In this document: one piece after another, positions 7,307 to 17,200 of the stretch
How positions within the stretch are numbered: position 1 is the stretch's first letter
Layout of the letters: the number at the start of each line of letters is the position of its first letter
DNA from: JAGLON01 sp041394985
Lineage (GTDB): Bacteria; Zixibacteria; MSB-5A5; GN15; JAAZOE01
DNA length: 64,000 nt
Assembly: GCA_041394985.1 (NCBI GenBank)
Contig: JAWLBI010000001.1
Span: forward strand, 2,542,001 to 2,606,000
Direction of reading: 5' to 3'
Made by a program: the position numbers and the translations under genes
The notes under the pieces: generated by a model
Told to the model about the DNA's origin: nothing
The model's database searches: none
Seen by the model: only the letters and a program-made list of their open reading frames with translations

Positions 7307-8986
7307 TTATTTCGTCACCAGTTTGCGGTAACGATTTCGGCGGTTGTCGAAATAGGAACTGCCGAGCTCCTTCATCCGCCACTCCTCGTAGGCGTTGAAG
7401 TTGCCATCGAAGAAATGCAGCTTCCCCTCGCCCTCGAATACCAGCGTGTGCGTACAGACGCGGTTCAGGAAGAATCGGTCGTGGCTGATGACTAACACGC
7501 ATCCGCTGAAATTGAGGATCGCCTCTTCGAGCATCCGCAGCGTGTTGACATCAAGATCGTTCGTCGGTTCGTCGAGCAACAGGACATTGCCGCCGGATTT
7601 CAGGACCTTGGCCAACTGGCAGCGGTTTCTCTCGCCGCCGGAAAAATCGCCGACATTCTGTTGTTGATCGGCGCCTTTGAAGCCGAAGCGGGCCAGATAT
7701 TTTCGAATAGGGATTTCCTGGTTGCCGATAATGATCTCGGATGCCCCCTCGCCTATTTCGTCGATCAGGCTCTTATCCGGATCGAGCATATCGCGCTCTT
7801 GATTGACATAGGAAATCTTGACCGAAGGGCCGATATCTACGGTACCGGAGGTCGGCGCCTCTTCCCCGACCAGCATCTTGAACAGCGTCGTTTTACCGGT
7901 GCCATTGGGGCCGACCAGTCCGACGACAGCCGAGCGCGGAATATTGAAGCTGACGTTATTGAACAATTCCAAATCATCGAACTTCTTGGCGACATCCTTG
8001 AACTCGATAACCTTTCCGCCGAGTTCCGGACCGGGAGCGATTTGAATCACGGCGCTTTCGTTCTTAGTCGCGGCGGTTTCGCGAGCAACTAACTGCTCGT
8101 ATTCCGCGATACGGTTGCGAGCCATTTCGGAACGGTCTTTATTATTCATCTTTATCCAGGACAGCTCCCGCTCCAGCATTTTGGCGCGAGGCGAATCGCC
8201 CTTGGCGGCATCCGCAAGGCGGCCGAGTTTCTGCTCCAGCCACGAGGAATAATTGCCTTCGTACGGGATACCGGCTCCGCTTTCGAGCTCGAGTATCCAC
8301 TTCGTGATGTTATCGAGGAAATACCGGTCATGCGTGACAATCAGGACAGTGCCCGGATAATCGTTCAATTGCGATTCCAGCCACGAGACCGTTTCGGCAT
8401 CGAGGTGGTTCGTCGGCTCGTCAAGAAGTAACAGGTCAGGCTGTTCGAGGAGCGCCTTGCACAGCGCAACGCGGCGCCGTTCGCCGCCGCTGAGTGTCTT
8501 GATAATCCGGTTGTCTTCCGGCAGACAGAGAGCATTTCCGGCCATCTTGATTTTGTGGTCCAGATTCCACGCGTCCGCGGCATCGAGTTTTTCCTGCAGC
8601 GCGCCCATTTTATCCAGGGCCGCCTGCATTTCATCGTCCGACATCGGATTGGCCATGCTGGCGGAGATATCCTCGAATTCCTTGAGCATATCGGCGGTCT
8701 CTTTGAAGGCCGATTCGATAGTCTGGCGGACAGTTATAGAATCGTCAAGAATCGGCTCCTGCATCACGATACCGGCCTTGTAGCCCTTGGTAATAAAGGC
8801 GTCGCCTTGAAATTCATCGTCCATACCGGCCATTATTTTCAGGACGGTCGATTTACCGGCTCCGTTTTCGCCGACGATGCCGATCTTGGCGCCGGGGAAA
8901 AAGCAGAGGTTGATATCTTTGAGTACCTGCTTCTGGCCGTAGAACTTATTCAGCCTGAGCATCGTGAAAATATATTGGTCCGCCAT
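7307..8986 (-). CDS. ettA: Energy-dependent translational throttle ABC-F ATPase, EttA
   Basis: Soluble ribosome-binding ABC-F protein that gates entry into elongation according to ATP/ADP. The product has 559 residues; E. coli EttA is about 555. The start is the ATG at 8986, giving an N-terminus MADQYIFTM like EttA; an upstream GTG overlaps the AAGGAG site. Two ABC domains are intact: Walker A GENGAGKST and GPNGTGKTT, signatures LSGGERRR and FSGGERNR, Walker B LLLLDEPTNHLD and LLLDEPTNDLD. Between them lie the arm and linker. There are no membrane segments, as expected. A perfect palindrome lies just upstream at 9019-9040. Other ABC-F types (Uup and others) fit less well. Confidence 0.92.
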   Translation of the reverse strand: MADQYIFTMLRLNKFYGQKQVLKDINLCFFPGAKIGIVGENGAGKSTVLKIMAGMDDEFQGDAFITKGYKAGIVMQEPILDDSITVRQTIESAFKETADMLKEFEDISASMANPMSDDEMQAALDKMGALQEKLDAADAWNLDHKIKMAGNALCLPEDNRIIKTLSGGERRRVALCKALLEQPDLLLLDEPTNHLDAETVSWLESQLNDYPGTVLIVTHDRYFLDNITKWILELESGAGIPYEGNYSSWLEQKLGRLADAAKGDSPRAKMLERELSWIKMNNKDRSEMARNRIAEYEQLVARETAATKNESAVIQIAPGPELGGKVIEFKDVAKKFDDLELFNNVSFNIPRSAVVGLVGPNGTGKTTLFKMLVGEEAPTSGTVDIGPSVKISYVNQERDMLDPDKSLIDEIGEGASEIIIGNQEIPIRKYLARFGFKGADQQQNVGDFSGGERNRCQLAKVLKSGGNVLLLDEPTNDLDVNTLRMLEEAILNFSGCVLVISHDRFFLNRVCTHTLVFEGEGKLHFFDGNFNAYEEWRMKELGSSYFDNRRNRYRKLVTK

Positions 8987-9018
8987 GGATCGAATCACTC
9001 CTTGTCATAGAAACATGG

Positions 9019-9040
9019 CGGCAGATGTGGACATCTGCCG
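9019..9040. repeat. Perfect palindrome upstream of ettA
   Basis: CGGCAGATGT-GG-ACATCTGCCG: a 10-bp perfect stem with a 2-nt centre, between the ettA start (8986, leftward) and the C10 peptidase promoter (rightward). It has no T-tract on either side, so it is not an ordinary terminator. It could be a REP-like interspersed palindrome, an operator, or a 5' leader hairpin of ettA. Confidence 0.5.
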
Positions 9041-9133
9041 GCCACAGTAATTTTCAGTATCAGCCGGACATATAGTACAGACTTTGTGGCATTAAATCAA
9101 TGGGATTTACACTTCCAAGAAGCTTATTATGGG

Positions 9134-9161
9134 TTGCATCATTGCTTTTTTGGACTATATT
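9134..9161 (+). promoter_or_regulatory. Sigma-70-type promoter candidate for first C10 peptidase
   Basis: TTGCAT at 9134-9139, 16-nt spacer, TATATT at 9156-9161, about 100 nt before the ATG at 9264. Judged by eye from consensus only. Confidence 0.4.
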
Positions 9162-9263
9162 ACGGCAAAGTATTTACTGCGCCGCCTCTACCTCGCACCG
9201 CCGCGAAGGAGTGTTTGTTTTACAACCTCTGTGTTAATGCGTGTTTGAAAACAGGAGCCAACA

Positions 9264-11606
9264 ATGACACACTCTCGCCTTTCGCTCTTCCGGCTGGCCC
9301 TTCTGCCGGTAATCTTGTTAGTCCTGTCATCCTTCTCATTTGCGGAGCTGGCGACCGAATCCGAAATGGAACAGGTTTGCCGCAATTATCTCGCTCAATC
9401 TGTCTTACAGCGTGGAGATTGGCAAAAGTCAACCACTCCCGATATACTGGAATCGCATGAAATTCTCTCCGATAATGGCGTTGTCCTGGCTCGCTATTAT
9501 TCAATCGATGCCGGAGGATTTGTTCTGGTCCCGGCACTAAAGGAAATGCGCCCGATTAAGGCCTATTCGGATACGTATACGCTCGATGAACAGCAGGAAG
9601 GCGGCTTTCTCCTGATGATCAAGGAGGTCCTGCAATCGCGATTTGATATGTTCGAGCAGGCGTTCGGGAGTCTCGATGCCCGCCAGAGCGGCGATGTCAG
9701 AATATTCGCGGAAAGCCAGCGCGATGTTTGGGACGAATATACACTGCCGACCGATAAGTTTCTGGCAGTTCGCGCTGCCGAAAAGGACTATATCGAGGAA
9801 GCCGGACCTTTGACGGTCTCAAGCTGGCATCAGCGCGAGCCGTATAATCATTATTGTCCGATGGGGGACGGCGGCCGAACAGTTGTCGGCTGCGTCGCGA
9901 CGGCAACGGCACAGATTCTTTATTACTGGCAATGGCCCCCGGAGGGTATCGGCAGTCATACCTACTTCTGGAACGGCGATCAATCCTGCGAAGGTACAAC
10001 CGATGGGGAAATTCTGACGGCGAGTTATTCCGATTCGTATGATTGGGCGCATATAATCGACAGTTGCGACGACGGCTGTTCGGCCGCTGACACAGCGGCA
10101 ATGGCGGAACTGTGTTACGAAGTCGGCGTGGCTTTTGAAATGAACTACGGCGCCTGCGGTTCCGCAGCCAGCACGTCATATGCGGCGACCGTGTTTCCCA
10201 CCTACTTCAAGTACAGCCTGGATATTGTTCAGGAAAATCGAACTAATTACAGCCTGACCGAATGGTACAATATTATCAAAGAAGAAATCGATAATGGCCG
10301 CGTGGGTCAGTATCGCATCCGCAGTCATTCCATCGTTGCCGATGGCTATCGCACCGATGGTTTGCAATATGAATATCATATGAACTACGGCTGGGGAAAT
10401 TCGTTCAATGCCTGGTATGTGCTCGACAGCCTCTATTGCTCCTGGGTCGAAGGCGATATTTGTCCGGCCGATGAGGAATTCGTCATTACGCATATCCACC
10501 CGCAATACGATCCGATCCTTCATCCCCTGACGCGGACGATCGATGAATTCGCCGGTGACGGTGATGGATATTGCGACGGCGGCGACACGATGGATATGGC
10601 CGTGACAATCGAAAATCTCGGCGGCGACGCCACCAATGCCAATGCCCAATTGACGACAGCGGATCCGTTCATTTCGATAATCAACGGCACGATGTTCTTC
10701 GATTCGTCCATTCCGTGGGGTGGTCAGAGCAGCGGGGCGACGGCATTCAGATTCGTGATCGATCCATCATGCCCCGATCCCCATTATGCCATGCTCATAA
10801 TGACAATATCCGCAGACGGCGGATATCTTTCAGCCGACACCCAATACATTCTCGTGGGAAATACGGCAGGATTCGAAGATGATATGGAATCCGGTGAAGG
10901 ATACTGGACACATGGCGAGGTGCTCCCGACGTTCGATGATGAGTGGCATATTGAAACGTACCGTTCTCACAGCGGAACGACATCCTGGAAAGTCGGCGGC
11001 CCGGGCGAAGTCGTCTATGCGAACGGCCTCGACGCCGGATTGAAGACGCCGTTGTTCATGTTGCCGAGTAATGCGCAACTGAGTTTCTGGCACTGGATGG
11101 ATGCCGAGATCGGTTCAGCCGCGACAGCCTGGGATGGCGCGATTGTCATGTTCGGAACCGGAGACGGTACCTGGACGCAGATTACGCCGGACGGCGGATA
11201 TCCCTATACGATAATTGAGAATGCGGCGAATCCGTTCGATACCGACACTCCGTGCCTCTCCGGGACGCATGACTGGGAGTATCTCACATTTGACTTGTCG
11301 GCGTTTTCCGGTGTCGGCCAGATTTTATTCCGCTTTGGTTCGGATGGTGCGGTGGCTCAGGAAGGCTGGTATGTGGACGACATTCAGATTGTCGGCACCG
11401 GCTATGTCTGTGGCGACGCCAACGGCGACAGTACGGTCAATGTGGGCGACGCGGTGTATCTTATCAATTACATTTTCAAGAGCGGTCCGTCACCGATCCC
11501 CGAGGAAGCCGGCGATGCCGACGGCGGAGGCAGCGTCAATGTGGGTGATGCGGTCTATCTGATTAATCACATCTTCAATGGCGGACCGGCGCCGGTCTGC
11601 CCATGA
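9264..11606 (+). CDS. Secreted C10 (streptopain-type) cysteine peptidase with C-terminal dockerin, copy 1
   Basis: Extracellular cysteine endopeptidase of family C10. It starts at an ATG with AGGAG 6 nt upstream. The 780 residues run in this order: signal peptide (about 1-27, ending SFSFA), Spi-like propeptide (about 28-130), catalytic domain (about 185-410) with nucleophile Cys210 in VVGCVATATAQIL and His355 in SHSIVADGYR, and a CARDB/Ig-like region. A lectin-like sandwich domain follows (begins GFEDDMESG). The protein closes with two dockerin-type Ca-binding repeats (GDANGDSTVNVGDAVYLIN and GDADGGGSVNVGDAVYLIN), ending in VCP. Cys at both ends of the dockerin may clamp it. A paralogue follows at 11821. 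No cohesin gene is seen here, so the dockerin partner is unknown. Confidence 0.92.
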   Translation: MTHSRLSLFRLALLPVILLVLSSFSFAELATESEMEQVCRNYLAQSVLQRGDWQKSTTPDILESHEILSDNGVVLARYYSIDAGGFVLVPALKEMRPIKAYSDTYTLDEQQEGGFLLMIKEVLQSRFDMFEQAFGSLDARQSGDVRIFAESQRDVWDEYTLPTDKFLAVRAAEKDYIEEAGPLTVSSWHQREPYNHYCPMGDGGRTVVGCVATATAQILYYWQWPPEGIGSHTYFWNGDQSCEGTTDGEILTASYSDSYDWAHIIDSCDDGCSAADTAAMAELCYEVGVAFEMNYGACGSAASTSYAATVFPTYFKYSLDIVQENRTNYSLTEWYNIIKEEIDNGRVGQYRIRSHSIVADGYRTDGLQYEYHMNYGWGNSFNAWYVLDSLYCSWVEGDICPADEEFVITHIHPQYDPILHPLTRTIDEFAGDGDGYCDGGDTMDMAVTIENLGGDATNANAQLTTADPFISIINGTMFFDSSIPWGGQSSGATAFRFVIDPSCPDPHYAMLIMTISADGGYLSADTQYILVGNTAGFEDDMESGEGYWTHGEVLPTFDDEWHIETYRSHSGTTSWKVGGPGEVVYANGLDAGLKTPLFMLPSNAQLSFWHWMDAEIGSAATAWDGAIVMFGTGDGTWTQITPDGGYPYTIIENAANPFDTDTPCLSGTHDWEYLTFDLSAFSGVGQILFRFGSDGAVAQEGWYVDDIQIVGTGYVCGDANGDSTVNVGDAVYLINYIFKSGPSPIPEEAGDADGGGSVNVGDAVYLINHIFNGGPAPVCP

Positions 11607-11630
11607 GTTAAATTTGGTATAGAATAAAAA

Positions 11631-11654
11631 GCCCCGATATTTCGGGGCTTTTTT
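11631..11654 (+). terminator. Intrinsic terminator after C10 peptidase copy 1
   Basis: GCCCCGA / TCGGGGC 7-bp stem with a 4-nt loop, followed by TTTTTT and preceded by AAAAA. It lies 25 nt after the stop codon. Confidence 0.9.
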
Positions 11655-11692
11655 ACTTCCGACATCAGGATGATAGGCATCATATAATTGGC

Positions 11693-11721
11693 TTGCAACA
11701 TTCATAAGCCGATTCTATACT
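11693..11721 (+). promoter_or_regulatory. Sigma-70-type promoter candidate for second C10 peptidase
   Basis: TTGCAA at 11693-11698, 17-nt spacer, TATACT at 11716-11721. The -10 box sits inside the dyad CTATACTGTATAG. With the terminator just upstream, this makes the two peptidase genes separate transcription units. Confidence 0.5.
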
Positions 11722-11820
11722 GTATAGAGGCGTCCCAAGTGTAAGAAATACCGCAATGCCGCAATAATACATACGATATGGTGCTATTATTACTTACTTG
11801 ATTGAACGCGGGAGTAATAA

Positions 11821-14160
11821 ATGACTGTCTGTCGCCCCTCACATCTTTCTCTGGCAATCCTGCCGATTATACTGATTTTTCTCTCCACATGTGCAATAGC
11901 TGAATTGGCAACCAAAGCCGAAATGGAACAGGTCTGCCAAAATTGGCTTGCTCAGTCCGTCGTCCAGCGAGGCGGCTGGGCAAAATCGACTGTTCCGGAA
12001 ATCGTTGCGACTAATGAACTCGTATCGGATAACGGCGTTGTACTGGCTCGCTATTATTCGATCAGCCCCACCGGGTTCGTTCTCATCCCGACTCTGAAGG
12101 AAATGCGCCCCATCAAGGCGTATTCGGATGAATCCATCCTCGATGAACGCCAGGAGGGCGGCTTTCTGTTGATGATAAAGGAAATGCTTCAGGCGCGATT
12201 CGAATTGTACGAACAGGAATTCGGTGATCTCAATGCCGGGCAATCCTCGGATGCACCGCTGTTTGACGAAAGCCAGCGCGAGCTCTGGGATGTATTTACT
12301 ATACCGACGGAGAAATTTCTATCCCTGCGTCAACCTGATAAGGATTACCTGGAAGAAGGCGGCCCGTTGCTGACATCGAGCTGGCATCAACATGAGCCGT
12401 ACAATAATGATTGTCCGATGGGAGATGGCGGAAGGACGATCGTTGGGTGCGTCGCAATTGCGACTTCGCAGATATTAAATTACTGGAAATGGCCGGAACA
12501 AGGGGTTGGCAGTCACTCCTATTATTGGTCCGGCGATTATTCCTGCGGAGGCTCAACGTATGCACAGTTGCTTTATGCGTCGTATTCCGATTCATATGAC
12601 TGGGCGCATATCATTGATAGCTGTGACGAAGGCTGTCTATCTGCCGATTCCGCGGCCTTGGCGAATCTGTGTTATGAAGTCGGTGTGGCACTTGATATGG
12701 ATTACGGCGTTTGTGGATCATCATCGTATACTTCATTCGCGGCATTTGTCTTCCCCTACTATTTCAAATACAGTTATGATATCGCCATACGATCACGCAA
12801 GAATTATAGCCTGCCCGGCTGGTACAATACAATTAAAGAGGAAATCGCGAGCAATCGGGTTGCCCAATACCGCGTTTCGGGTCATTCAATTGTGGCGGAT
12901 GGATATCGATCGGACGGAACGGACTACGAATACCACATGAACTACGGATGGGGCGGATCCTTTACCACATGGTTTGTTTTCGATAATCTTTATTGTTCGT
13001 CGGCTCCAGGTCAGATCTGCCAGCCATATTATGAGTACGTTATTATCAATATTTATCCACAAGACAGTCCTATTTTACAGACCCAAAAATGTATTATTTA
13101 TGAATTCGGCGGCAATGGGGATTGGTACGGTGACCCTGGCGATACTATGTATGTATCACTGACAGTCGAAAATCTCGGCATTGAAGCAGTTAATCCGTAT
13201 GCGATAGTATCAACCGATGACCCGTATCTTTCCATATTCGGTGATTCCATGAGTTTCAATTCCCCTATTCCCCAAAATGGCCAGAGCAGCGGTTTATCCA
13301 AAATCAAATTCATCATCGATACGGCCTGCCCTGATTCCCATTATTCGTCAATCCATATTCATTATTTCGCCGATGGCGGATACGCATCGGTCGATACCGT
13401 ATCCTTTTTTATCGGAAATGCCGTGGGATTCAGCGATGACATGGAGTCCGGTTGTGAATTCTGGACTCACCAGAGGATGACACCGGCATTTCAGGACGAA
13501 TGGCACACGGATACTTATCGTTCGCATAGTGGTACGACATCATGGAAATCCGGAGGCTTGAATGGAAATGAATATTCGGATATCTTGGACGGTGGTCTGA
13601 TTACGCCTCCCTTCTTACTACCTGTTGATGCCCAGCTGACTTTCTGGCATTGGATCGATGCGGAGACCGACGACTCGATTTCCGCCGTTGACGGAGCGCT
13701 GGTTATGTTCCGCAGCAATGAAGAGGATTGGGTGCAAATAACCCCGGATGGCGGATATCCCTATGTTACCGCCGAGAACGAGGCCAGTCCTTTTGAGACT
13801 GGTACCTCCTGTTTTTCCGGAACAAGTGAGTGGGAACAATTGACTTTTGACCTGTCCTCTTTTTCCGGGATGGGACAGGTATTATTCCGTTTTGGATCGG
13901 ATGGCGCTACGACTCAGGAAGGATGGTACATCGATGATATTCAAGTTACCGGAGGCTATCGCTGCGGAGATGCAAATGGCGATTTGACGGTAAATGTCGG
14001 AGATGCCGTATTTCTCATATCGTACATCTTCAAAAGCGGCCCGGCTCCGGTACCGGTCGAAGCCGGCGATGCCGACGGAAGTGGCGGCGTTAATGTCGGA
14101 GATGTCGTATATTTAATAAATTATGTGTTTCGGTATGGTCCGCCGCCTGTCTGTCCATAA
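11821..14160 (+). CDS. Secreted C10 (streptopain-type) cysteine peptidase with C-terminal dockerin, copy 2
   Basis: Tandem paralogue of the gene at 9264 with the same length (779 residues) and domain order: signal peptide, propeptide, C10 catalytic domain, CARDB/Ig-like, lectin-like sandwich, and two dockerin repeats ending VCP. The catalytic residues fall at exactly the same numbers, Cys210 (VVGCVAIATSQIL) and His355 (GHSIVADGYR). Here Gly precedes the His, as usual in C10, while copy 1 has Ser. GGGAG lies 6 nt before the ATG. Divergence is spread over the whole length, so this is an old duplication rather than a recent copy. It has its own promoter and terminator. Substrate specificity is unknown. 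Confidence 0.92.
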   Translation: MTVCRPSHLSLAILPIILIFLSTCAIAELATKAEMEQVCQNWLAQSVVQRGGWAKSTVPEIVATNELVSDNGVVLARYYSISPTGFVLIPTLKEMRPIKAYSDESILDERQEGGFLLMIKEMLQARFELYEQEFGDLNAGQSSDAPLFDESQRELWDVFTIPTEKFLSLRQPDKDYLEEGGPLLTSSWHQHEPYNNDCPMGDGGRTIVGCVAIATSQILNYWKWPEQGVGSHSYYWSGDYSCGGSTYAQLLYASYSDSYDWAHIIDSCDEGCLSADSAALANLCYEVGVALDMDYGVCGSSSYTSFAAFVFPYYFKYSYDIAIRSRKNYSLPGWYNTIKEEIASNRVAQYRVSGHSIVADGYRSDGTDYEYHMNYGWGGSFTTWFVFDNLYCSSAPGQICQPYYEYVIINIYPQDSPILQTQKCIIYEFGGNGDWYGDPGDTMYVSLTVENLGIEAVNPYAIVSTDDPYLSIFGDSMSFNSPIPQNGQSSGLSKIKFIIDTACPDSHYSSIHIHYFADGGYASVDTVSFFIGNAVGFSDDMESGCEFWTHQRMTPAFQDEWHTDTYRSHSGTTSWKSGGLNGNEYSDILDGGLITPPFLLPVDAQLTFWHWIDAETDDSISAVDGALVMFRSNEEDWVQITPDGGYPYVTAENEASPFETGTSCFSGTSEWEQLTFDLSSFSGMGQVLFRFGSDGATTQEGWYIDDIQVTGGYRCGDANGDLTVNVGDAVFLISYIFKSGPAPVPVEAGDADGSGGVNVGDVVYLINYVFRYGPPPVCP

Positions 14161-14184
14161 AATTATTTGAGAGAATAGCTGGAA

Positions 14185-14210
14185 GCCCCGATCATTCGGG
14201 GCATTTTTTT
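14185..14210 (+). terminator. Intrinsic terminator after C10 peptidase copy 2
   Basis: GCCCCGA / TCGGGGC stem, TCAT loop, then A and seven T. It overlaps the last codons of the convergent GH13 gene (stop at 14192-14194). On the minus strand it lacks a T-tract, so it serves the plus-strand gene. Confidence 0.85.
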
Positions 14211-17200
14211 GTCTTTTCTGATACGGCTTTACAGAATGAGGCCAGCTTGTAATCAACAGATGAAGCGGTTTTCAATAGGCGTGCAAAAGTTGATTTGATT
14301 GCCTCCACGGCTGTTGCATCAGTAGTCTCGGATCTGTTTGTAATACTATCCGAATATGAGGCAAGTAAAAGTGTTAGCAGCCGCTCGAACAATTCCTTGT
14401 TGAAATACTTTTCTCCTTCATATTCGTGTATCTGGAGACAATCTTTAATTTCATCATACGTGAAATATATAGTCCAATCAAACTCCGGTTTCATGTGTCC
14501 GGCAAGAATAACTGCCTTGACCTTCCGGGCAATCAGATAAGCGCGGCGCCCATCGTGATACCAGCCGCTCAGAAAATCCTGAATAGCGTTGAACAGGAGC
14601 CATTTATCGAACAACGTCAATATGAAGAGACTCTTCTTTTCCTTTTCGGGCGCCAGACTATTCAAATAATTACAAATCTGCACAACCAGCGCCAACCTCA
14701 GGATGTCATCGGATTCCTCTGATCTCCACGGTTTCAGTTTCTGCATCTCGGCAATGATATCAATTGTCCCCGATATCAGCTTGGTGAATTTATCCTTATC
14801 CGGCTGTTGACTATCAATGCCAAAATTCTTGAATTCGGCGTGGAATCTCGTAAACTCATCATATATTTTCTCGGCGCTACTTGGATTCAACGGCACATCA
14901 AAGATCGTTTCCAGCATGCGATGGAACGGATAGAGGAATCCCTCCAATTGCAACTCCAAAAGAGCCAGATCCAGATCATACACGCCGTTTCCATTGAGTC
15001 GGCTTTTCAATTCCGTCCATGAGCCGTCGGAGTCAAAAATTTCCTTGAAGTCCATCAATGCGAGGTATTGATATCCCGACAACTGGCAGTAGAATCCGTA
15101 TTTTTCAAATTCCTCGCCGCTGCGCAAGTATTGCAGTCGCGTGCGATAGTCGGTAAAACGATAGATGTGTCCCGGTGATGTCTTGAGATCGAGGGCATGT
15201 GCCAGTGTTTTATGGATAAAAGTCTTATCTTCCGCATCACCGATATTGATAGCGGTCGATACCCGCACCGCCCCCAGTGTCGAATCATATGAATTATTGT
15301 ACAGAATCAGCGCGCGGTCTCCGCCATTCATATTCGAATAGGCGAATACATTCTCATTGACCCAGCCTTCCGGCGCCACGAAGTCATAAAAAGCAAAATT
15401 TCGTGAGCCGCTGAAGACATTGCGGCGCCGCATCAGAGGAAATATTTCACGCTCGTGCCGCCTGATGAGTTCCTCATCGGGCTGTTCATCCCAATAGGCA
15501 CGATAATATTCCATTCCGTATTTTTCAGTATACCCCTCGATTTGCCCGTGCCCGAACATCGGCAATCCCGGCATGGTCACCATCATTAATGCGATGCCGA
15601 TATACTTGTCACCTTTGCCGAACTGCTCGACCGCCGTTTTTTCATCCGGATTATTCATGAAATTGACGAATCGTTTGGCAATTTCCGGGCTGAATTCAAG
15701 GACATTTTTAATCGTCGTCCGATATTTGCCGTTATCTTCCATCTTCAGCATGTTCATAAATGCGCTGTTGTAGACGCGGTGCATACCAAGCGTCCGCACG
15801 AAGTAACCTTCCATCAGCCAGAAGGCCTCGGCCAGCAGCAGCGTATCCGGCACTTCGGATGCAATGCGATCAACGACCTCTCGCCAGAATTCCTTCGGGA
15901 ACACGGCATCGAATTGCGCCTTGGTCATTCCATGTTCGGCTCGAGACGGAATAGCGCCGCCGTCACCGGGCTTGGGAAACCACAACCGTTGATAGTGTTT
16001 TTTTGCCAGCGTCATCGCGGCATCGAAGCGGATTATGGGGAATTTTCTTGCCACATGCAGAATCGTCTGAATGACCGCCTCGCGCACCTCGGCATTCATG
16101 AAATTCAACTGCGCCGTATCGTTCCAGGGTGTACTGGTGCCATCGTTTCCATGATAGATATAGCGTGTTCCGCCGGTGTGTTTATCGATGCGCTTGAAGA
16201 CGACGGCCGCATCTCGATGAGTCCAGTATCCATCCTCGATTTGTATAACGGTACGATCGTCTTCCGATAAATCGACTCCGGTATATTGATACACAGGAAA
16301 AGGCGGATATTCCGATTGTACGAACCAGTCGGGGTGTTCGACTACCCAGCGAGAATAGATTCCCATATGGTTCGGGACCATATCGCTGGCCAGACGGATG
16401 CCTCGCTTCCAGGCGCGTGCTTTTAGATCCTGATATGCCTCTTCCCCGCCGAGATCGTGCGCAATGATATAATCATAGAGTGAATATGCCGACGGTGCGG
16501 CCTCGGGATTCCCCATGATTTGCTTAATTTTCTGCGATGCGCGCGATCGCTCCCAGATTCCGATAAGCCAGAGTCCCGTAAAGCCCCAGCGCGCCAGCTT
16601 GTCCAATTCCTCGTCCGGAATATCGCTGAGGATTCGAATATGACGTTGATATTTCTTAGAGAGTTGATCCAGCCAGACATACGTCGATTTTGCGATGATA
16701 ACGACATTCGACATCCAGTCGGCATCGCGACTGAATGCGGCAGGTTCGGGATAGGTGCTGTCATCCATGCCATAGGCATAGCGGCCAAACTCGAGCGCCA
16801 CGCTCGGCCCCGGTCCCCACCCGCGCAACTGGGTTTCCTCGCGAAGAATATCAGCTGCCATCAACAATGACTTGAGCAACCACTTGGGAAGAAACGGCGC
16901 CCATTTTGTTTTTATGAAATCAAGCTGCCCCTCGAGAGAATTCGGGCAGGCCCGCATCGGAGCACGAAGCGTTTGGAATAGCGGTTCGCCGGTATAGGCA
17001 AAGGGCGGTTTATCCTCAAAATATTTCTCGATATCGGATATAAACGGATCAAACGGTGAATTTCGCTTCAGATCGGTCGTATCAAAGAGCGGCCGAAATC
17101 TCTGGAATGCCGGATTGTCCATGGAAAGCGACAGAAGAATTCCCTCTTGCGTCACCGCCTCGCGATGGCGACCGATTTCGGATGAGGTATTGAGGAATCT

